The notes below the pieces were generated by a model. It did not search any database and was not told the origin of the DNA. It saw nothing but the letters and a program-made list of their open reading frames with translations. Shown piece after piece: positions 60,105 to 64,000 of a DNA stretch of 64,000 nt. The stretch is from UBA3305 sp002373555. Its GTDB lineage: Bacteria > Bacillota > Clostridia > Lachnospirales > Lachnospiraceae. The translations under genes and the position numbers were made by a program. Within the stretch, counting starts at the first letter, position 1, and each line of letters starts with the position of its first letter. The stretch lies in NCBI GenBank assembly GCA_946612455.1, contig CAMOER010000011.1, positions 1-64,000 of the forward strand, given 5' to 3'.

Positions 60105-60128
60105 CGTTATTTATTTTTTAATATAACG
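60105..60128. promoter_or_regulatory. ModE-type operator upstream of the molybdenum aldehyde oxidoreductase gene
   Basis: CGTTAT-N12-ATAACG, the same 24-bp architecture as at 30641-30664 and as in the known ModE operator. It lies 30 bp upstream of the -35 box, a position typical of activation rather than occlusion. Confidence 0.78.
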
Positions 60129-60274
60129 ACGAATTTAAGGTATATTTTTCGTCTGACATGAAATTTTGAGCGTTTATAATTCGATATTTCAAAATTTATG
60201 TTTCCTGATTTTAATATAAGTGCGATTTTGACGGATATTCCGGCAGAATGGATCCTGTCACGATTTTACGGCAG

Positions 60275-60308
60275 CAAAAAACCGGGAACCCGCAGGCTCC
60301 CGGTTTTT
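60275..60308 (-). terminator. Terminator of the ferredoxin/AOR/moaD-like operon
   Basis: AAAACCGGGA and TCCCGG-TTTT arms with an 11-nt loop, followed on the minus strand by TTTTTT, directly after the moaD-like stop codon. Confidence 0.93.
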
Positions 60309-60310
60309 CA

Positions 60311-60508
60311 TCAGCCGCCGCCCAGAAGATGGATCACTTCCAGATCGTCGGTTTCCTCTATCACTGTGTTTTCATATTCCTCCGGCCAGATGACCTTCTT
60401 GTTCAGCTTCACGACCAGCTTCGGCCAGGTAAAGCTGTTTTCCCTGATCACATCCTGTACCGTGAGGCCCTCCCGAAAGCCTTTGTACTCCCGGTTGTTC
60501 AGCTTCAT
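60311..60508 (-). CDS. MoaD/ThiS-like sulfur-carrier protein
   Basis: A 65-residue ubiquitin-fold protein ending in LLGGG. The terminal Gly-Gly needed for thiocarboxylation is present, with one further Gly. The FREGLTVQDVIRENSF and WPEEYENTVIEETDDLEVIHLL stretches fit the ThiS/MoaD pattern. ATG at 60508 comes 3 nt after the AOR stop, with GGAG 8 nt upstream. Position after an AOR gene suggests that it supplies sulfur for the tungstopterin of that enzyme. An extra C-terminal Gly would be unusual if the mature end is Gly-Gly. Confidence 0.88.
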   Translation of the reverse strand: MKLNNREYKGFREGLTVQDVIRENSFTWPKLVVKLNKKVIWPEEYENTVIEETDDLEVIHLLGGG

Positions 60509-60511
60509 TTC

Positions 60512-62737
60512 TTATGCTCCTTCCTCCGCCAGCAGAGGTTCCACGACTTCCAGAAGCTCCGGAAGATCCATGCCCAGTTCCTTCAGATGCTCCACCGTAG
60601 GAACGCCATTTAACGTCCATCCGCGCTTCGGATACACGGCATCGATCAGCTTCTGGTACTGTGCTTCACGATACTTTCGGGTCGCGGCCATTCTCTCCTG
60701 AAGAGACATGTTCTTCACCTGCTCTTCGGTATAGCCGGCCAGCTCCACGAGCTGTGTATCGTAACGCTCTTCTCTCCACAGATACTCATCCTCGAATACC
60801 GGACCCGCACTTCTGTAAGGGATCGCGTCATTGGCGCGAAGGCCCTTGCCCATACGGATGTTGAAGATACGCTGGAAATTATAGACTCTCTCGGACTGCC
60901 GGATCATGCCGTCGACATCGAGTTTGTTTCCCGTCATCGCATAATACAGATTCAGGTAGTTCTCGACATGCTCGGGCACCATCTTGGGATCATCTGTCAG
61001 CGCATTGTCTGCCGGTACTATATCATTCCAGGGCAGTTTGCACAAGCCCATCAGGCCGAACCAGGTACGGAACATCGGATAGAAGTAGAGCGCTTCCGCC
61101 TTGTCCTCGAAGGTCGGGATCTGGTTGTTCACCTGATCCATGAAAATGAGCCAGGCTTCGTCGTGCTGCGGGCCCTTGTTCGTCAGGCCGTAGCCGCCCT
61201 GCTGCGCCAGGGATTCCTTTGCCGAATATTCGGAGTACTCCAGGCCCTTCTGCTCCATGCCGAAGTCGTTCATCTCGTTGATGTCGCCCCAGCCCATCTT
61301 CGCGAAATATTCCTTCTGCTTGTGGATGCCGAGTCCGGCGATCAGACCGAAGCCCTCGCCTCTCGCGATCTGATGCATCATCTCCAGATCGTCCGCCGCA
61401 TTGCCCCAGGTAAGATCCAGTCCGCCTGTTCTCTCCTTATTCAGGATGCCGCGCTCATAGCACTCCATCAGGAAGGCAGTCATGGTGCCGTAGGAAATGG
61501 TATCCAGTCCGTAGGTATCACAGTAGAAATTGATCTCCAGGACTTCCTGCGGATTGTAGATGCCGCAGCTGGGGCCGAGGCCGGCTGCGCTCTCATACTC
61601 CGGACCGTCCACGCAGACACGCTGTCCCTTATACGGGCCGGTCTTTAAGAGGAAATGGTCGGATGCCTTTGCACAGGCCATCGAGCAGCCGTACCAGCAG
61701 CCGTCCGCCGCGCCCTGTGTCAGCCAGTCGGATTTGAATACCGCCGCCGTCATCTCATCGATGCCGGGGGCATCGCCGAATTTGAAATTATGGGTGGGAA
61801 CGATGTCGTAATCGGCCAGCGTGCGCAGCGAATAAGCTGTGCCCACGCCTCGCATATCGTTCTGCTTCGCGTCATTGTTTGCCACCTCACGGTGGAATTT
61901 CAGACCGGTCTTGTTGATCAGGCCGAAATCATAGGCATTGTTCAGATTCGCCTTTACGCCGTCGATCTTGCAGACCAGCGCCTTGATCTTCTTATTCCGG
62001 AAGACTCTTCCGATCCCGCCTCTGCCGGCCTGTTTCAGTCTGGTCACGCCGCGGCGGGGATCGTAGAAGGAGAAGTTCAGCATGCCGATATTCGCATGAT
62101 CGGCACCGGAACCGGCGGCCGCGACGGCAATGTTCTTCTTGTCATTCTCGTCATCGGCATAAAGCGCGGTCAGTTCCTCGCAGAGCACGTGCGCATCAAA
62201 ATGCTCGAGCGGCGCTTCTTCGAAGGAAATGGTCCCTTTGGTCGCATCGATCACAACGATGACATCCTTTTCGGATTTTCCCTTGATCTCCAGTGCATCA
62301 AAGCCCGCGAACTTCAGATACGGACCGAAGAAACCGCCGACATTCGAATCGATCGGAATATCCGTCAGTGGGGAAATGGTGCAGATCAAGGTCTTGCCGG
62401 TGCCGCCGTACTGCGTAATGCCGGCGATCGGTCCGGGCGACATGACGATCTCATTCTCGGGAGAATCCCATCTGGTCTGCGGGTTCACGGCATCCCACAG
62501 ATACCGCAGGCAGTAGCCCTTGCCGCCGACGAATTTCTCCTTGACTTCCGCCGGGATATCCGCGATCTCAGCAGACTGCTCTCCGACGTCGATCGTCAGG
62601 ATCTTATCGGTATAACCGCGCATGATCGGCGTTCTTTCATAATCGAAGGAACGGAGCAGCACATGATGTTTGCGCATTTCCGCAAGCTCTTCTGCGGAAG
62701 GCGCCTGGTATCTCGGTACATTACAGATATGGATCAC
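60512..62737 (-). CDS. Aldehyde:ferredoxin oxidoreductase family tungsten enzyme
   Basis: A 741-residue oxidoreductase of the AOR family, which carries a tungsten bis-pyranopterin and one [4Fe-4S] cluster and passes electrons to ferredoxin. Pterin-binding motifs VGGKGYCLRYLW, MSPGPIAGITQYGGTGK and QAGRGGIGRVFRNKKIKALV are clear. The cluster motif reads DGCWYGCSMACAK, i.e. C-x3-C-x3-C rather than the C-x2-C-x3-C of Pyrococcus AOR; a later Cys (GLCKLPWND) gives the fourth ligand. An N-terminal extension of about 40 residues is present. The start is GTG at 62737 with AGGAGG 9 nt upstream. It lies between the polyferredoxin and the MoaD-like gene in one operon. Confidence 0.93.
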   Translation of the reverse strand: MIHICNVPRYQAPSAEELAEMRKHHVLLRSFDYERTPIMRGYTDKILTIDVGEQSAEIADIPAEVKEKFVGGKGYCLRYLWDAVNPQTRWDSPENEIVMSPGPIAGITQYGGTGKTLICTISPLTDIPIDSNVGGFFGPYLKFAGFDALEIKGKSEKDVIVVIDATKGTISFEEAPLEHFDAHVLCEELTALYADDENDKKNIAVAAAGSGADHANIGMLNFSFYDPRRGVTRLKQAGRGGIGRVFRNKKIKALVCKIDGVKANLNNAYDFGLINKTGLKFHREVANNDAKQNDMRGVGTAYSLRTLADYDIVPTHNFKFGDAPGIDEMTAAVFKSDWLTQGAADGCWYGCSMACAKASDHFLLKTGPYKGQRVCVDGPEYESAAGLGPSCGIYNPQEVLEINFYCDTYGLDTISYGTMTAFLMECYERGILNKERTGGLDLTWGNAADDLEMMHQIARGEGFGLIAGLGIHKQKEYFAKMGWGDINEMNDFGMEQKGLEYSEYSAKESLAQQGGYGLTNKGPQHDEAWLIFMDQVNNQIPTFEDKAEALYFYPMFRTWFGLMGLCKLPWNDIVPADNALTDDPKMVPEHVENYLNLYYAMTGNKLDVDGMIRQSERVYNFQRIFNIRMGKGLRANDAIPYRSAGPVFEDEYLWREERYDTQLVELAGYTEEQVKNMSLQERMAATRKYREAQYQKLIDAVYPKRGWTLNGVPTVEHLKELGMDLPELLEVVEPLLAEEGA

Positions 62738-62754
62738 AGCTCTTCTCCTCCTTT

Positions 62755-63153
62755 TCAGTCATCCACCAGGGACAGCGCACCGGTAGGACATACCTTTACG
62801 CAGATGCCGCAGGCGATACATTTGCTCGGTTCGGTCCGCTCGTCGCTCTGTACCATGACCTGTTCCGGACAGAATCCGACACACATCAGACATCCGACAC
62901 ACTCTTTTTTCTTTATCATATAGACGCCTTTTGCGTTCGGCTGGATCACGCAGGTATTGCAGACCTCGGAACATTTTCCGCACTGATTGCAGATATGGAT
63001 CGTGGAACGATACTCTCCGGCATCATCCCATCCGTCCTCGACGCGGATGCAGGCAAACGCCGGATCTTCCACTTTGTAATAGGCCTTCGCGCAGGCGAGT
63101 TCGCACTGATGGCATCCGACGCAGAGGGCTTCATTTTTCTCAAGGCGCTTCAT
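62755..63153 (-). CDS. Polyferredoxin with four [4Fe-4S] motifs (AOR partner)
   Basis: A 132-residue iron-sulfur protein. Cluster motifs in order: CVGCHQCELAC, CNQCGKCSEVC, CVGCLMCVGFCPEQ and CIACGICVKVCPTGA, as in DMSO-reductase B-type electron-transfer subunits. ATG at 63153 follows GGAGG; an upstream extension to 63210 has no ribosome-binding site. It is the first gene of the AOR operon, 17 nt before the GTG of the AOR gene, and is its likely electron acceptor. Confidence 0.93.
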   Translation of the reverse strand: MKRLEKNEALCVGCHQCELACAKAYYKVEDPAFACIRVEDGWDDAGEYRSTIHICNQCGKCSEVCNTCVIQPNAKGVYMIKKKECVGCLMCVGFCPEQVMVQSDERTEPSKCIACGICVKVCPTGALSLVDD

Positions 63154-63218
63154 GGGACACCTCCTTCTTTCGCTGAATTTTCTGCAGGGACAGTCATTCC
63201 CCGCATTCAAACATTTTC

Positions 63219-63247
63219 AGTATAACAAAGCAGAAAACAGCTATCAA
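63219..63247 (-). promoter_or_regulatory. Promoter of the ferredoxin/AOR/moaD-like operon
   Basis: On the minus strand TTGATA (63247-63242), 17 bp, TATACT (63224-63219), about 66 nt before the ferredoxin start. No CGTTAT palindrome is nearby, unlike the molybdenum enzyme promoter. Confidence 0.85.
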
Positions 63248-63400
63248 ACCGGCAGGCCTATGTTCTTATTCCAATTTGTCATAAGAAGCGGAATTCTGCC
63301 GCCTTCACATCTGCTTCATATTCTGCAGCTGCGCTGCGGAATCCGATCAGAGCCGCACCGTCCGGCAGATCAGACGGAACAGGCACCCTGCAATAGACGA

Positions 63401-63434
63401 TTAAAAACGGAGCCTGATAGATTTCAGCCTCCGT
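63401..63434 (-). terminator. Terminator of the ABC transporter operon
   Basis: An 11-bp stem with one mismatch (ACGGAG-CTGA and TCAG-CTCCGT type arms) overlaps the ABC ATPase stop codon and is followed on the minus strand by TTTTTAA. Confidence 0.82.
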
Positions 63435-64000
63435 AAAATTCCAGAAATTCCTTCAGTTCTTTCGTCCCGGGAGCATCCAGATGTTCCTTACAGGGACCTG
63501 TTTCGACCGGCATGCCGTTTTTCAGAAAAAAGAGCCCGTCTCCGACACGTCTGGCCTGCCGGATACTGTGCGTGATCAGGAGAACCGCGGCCCCGGTCTC
63601 CTTTTTATATTCCAGAATCGCTTTCTCCGCCAGCATGGTCGATTCCATATCCATGGCAGCAGACGGCTCATCCAGGATCAGCAGATCGAACGGCTTCATC
63701 AGCACTCTGGCGAGCGCCATGCGCGCGGATTCACCGCCGGAGAGCCGGTTTGCCGGTGCCTTTCGGAGTTCTGTCAGATGCAGCTGCGCAAGCAGCCTGT
63801 CCTCCCGCTCCCTGTCATTCGCTGCGATCCGCAGGTTCTTTTCCATGCTCATCCGGAATGCATAGGCCTTCTGCGGCAGACAGCCCACGCGGCACGGCTC
63901 CGTGAGCGGCATCGTGCCGCCGTCCGCAGCAAGCACCCCCGCAAGGATCTTTGCCCAGGTCGACTTGCCGCTGCCGTTCGATCCGAGCACCACATGCACG
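63424..64000 (-). CDS. ABC transporter ATP-binding protein, probably tungstate (5' end beyond window)
   Basis: The C-terminal 191 residues of an ABC ATPase, truncated by the window edge. Walker A LGSNGSGKST, Q-loop CLPQKAY, signature NRLSGGESARMALARVL, Walker B LLILDEPSAAMD and H-loop ITHSIRQARRVGD are present. Its short form without the ModC C-terminal extension, and the location upstream of the AOR operon, suggest TupC (tungstate) rather than ModC. The permease and binding protein would lie beyond the edge. Specificity is inference. Confidence 0.8.
   Translation of the reverse strand, partial: VHVVLGSNGSGKSTWAKILAGVLAADGGTMPLTEPCRVGCLPQKAYAFRMSMEKNLRIAANDREREDRLLAQLHLTELRKAPANRLSGGESARMALARVLMKPFDLLILDEPSAAMDMESTMLAEKAILEYKKETGAAVLLITHSIRQARRVGDGLFFLKNGMPVETGPCKEHLDAPGTKELKEFLEFYGG

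Overview
The window is bacterial chromosome, moderately GC-rich, with Firmicutes-type division genes. Gene content and codon style fit a strictly anaerobic gut clostridium, probably Lachnospiraceae or a relative (inference; no rRNA or other species-level marker is present). The gene order mraZ-rsmH-ftsL-pbp-mraY-murD-ftsW-ftsQ-ftsZ, class B PBP, LCP protein, MocR regulator, GH3 beta-glucosidases and oxygen-sensitive Mo/W enzymes all support this.

Layout. (1) 81-9956, minus strand: a division and cell-wall (dcw) cluster without murE, murF, murG or ftsA, led by a mraZ promoter with three 10-bp MraZ-box-like repeats. (2) 10353-15524: tRNA-Gly(GCC) with its own promoter and terminator, an S66 LD-carboxypeptidase, asnA, a secreted multidomain lysozyme-like protein and a YitT membrane protein. 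(3) 15714-22795: an exported X-X-X-Leu-X-X-Gly heptad-repeat protein of about 1,190 residues overlapping an MMPL/RND transporter gene, divergent from a TetR regulator and a histidine phosphatase across a twin palindromic operator. (4) 22924-24651: an unusual LCP protein with an extra solute-binding-like domain. (5) 24811-30565, minus: a molybdenum operon modA-modB-modC-(NTase/ModE fusion)-moaC-moaA-mogA. (6) 30738-33941: a MocR regulator divergent from an aldehyde dehydrogenase and a tiny Cys-rich protein. (7) 34060-43141, plus: a DUF212 protein, a LytTR two-component system, then two GH3 genes (one domain-permuted and membrane-anchored) and a GtrA-like protein. A LytTR-type direct repeat lies upstream of the first GH3 gene. 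(8) 43142-45054: an AT-richer island with a 42-bp tandem repeat array and a PD-(D/E)XK-like protein. (9) 45055-64000, minus: a Mo/W enzyme region with a second ModA-like lipoprotein, NifX-like protein, MocA-like/HD protein, a beta-propeller protein, a fused methyltransferase/CoA-ligase, radical SAM protein, small redox protein, FAD/Fe-S/CCG oxidoreductase, xanthine-oxidase-family aldehyde oxidoreductase, MoaD-like carrier, tungsten AOR-family enzyme, polyferredoxin and the end of an ABC ATPase.

How it fits together. Regions 5 and 9 look like one regulon. The same 24-bp palindrome, CGTTAT-N12-ATAACG, which is the geometry of the E. coli ModE operator, sits upstream of both modA and the Mo-hydroxylase gene 30 kb away. 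The only ModE-like DNA-binding domain seen is fused to a degenerate nucleotidyltransferase in the mod operon. Terminators divide region 9 into separately controlled units, and a 175-bp palindromic element flanked by repeats is wedged between the radical SAM and methyltransferase/ligase genes. The most novel candidates are this Mo/W regulon with its maturation-type gene set, and the 42-bp repeat/nuclease island.
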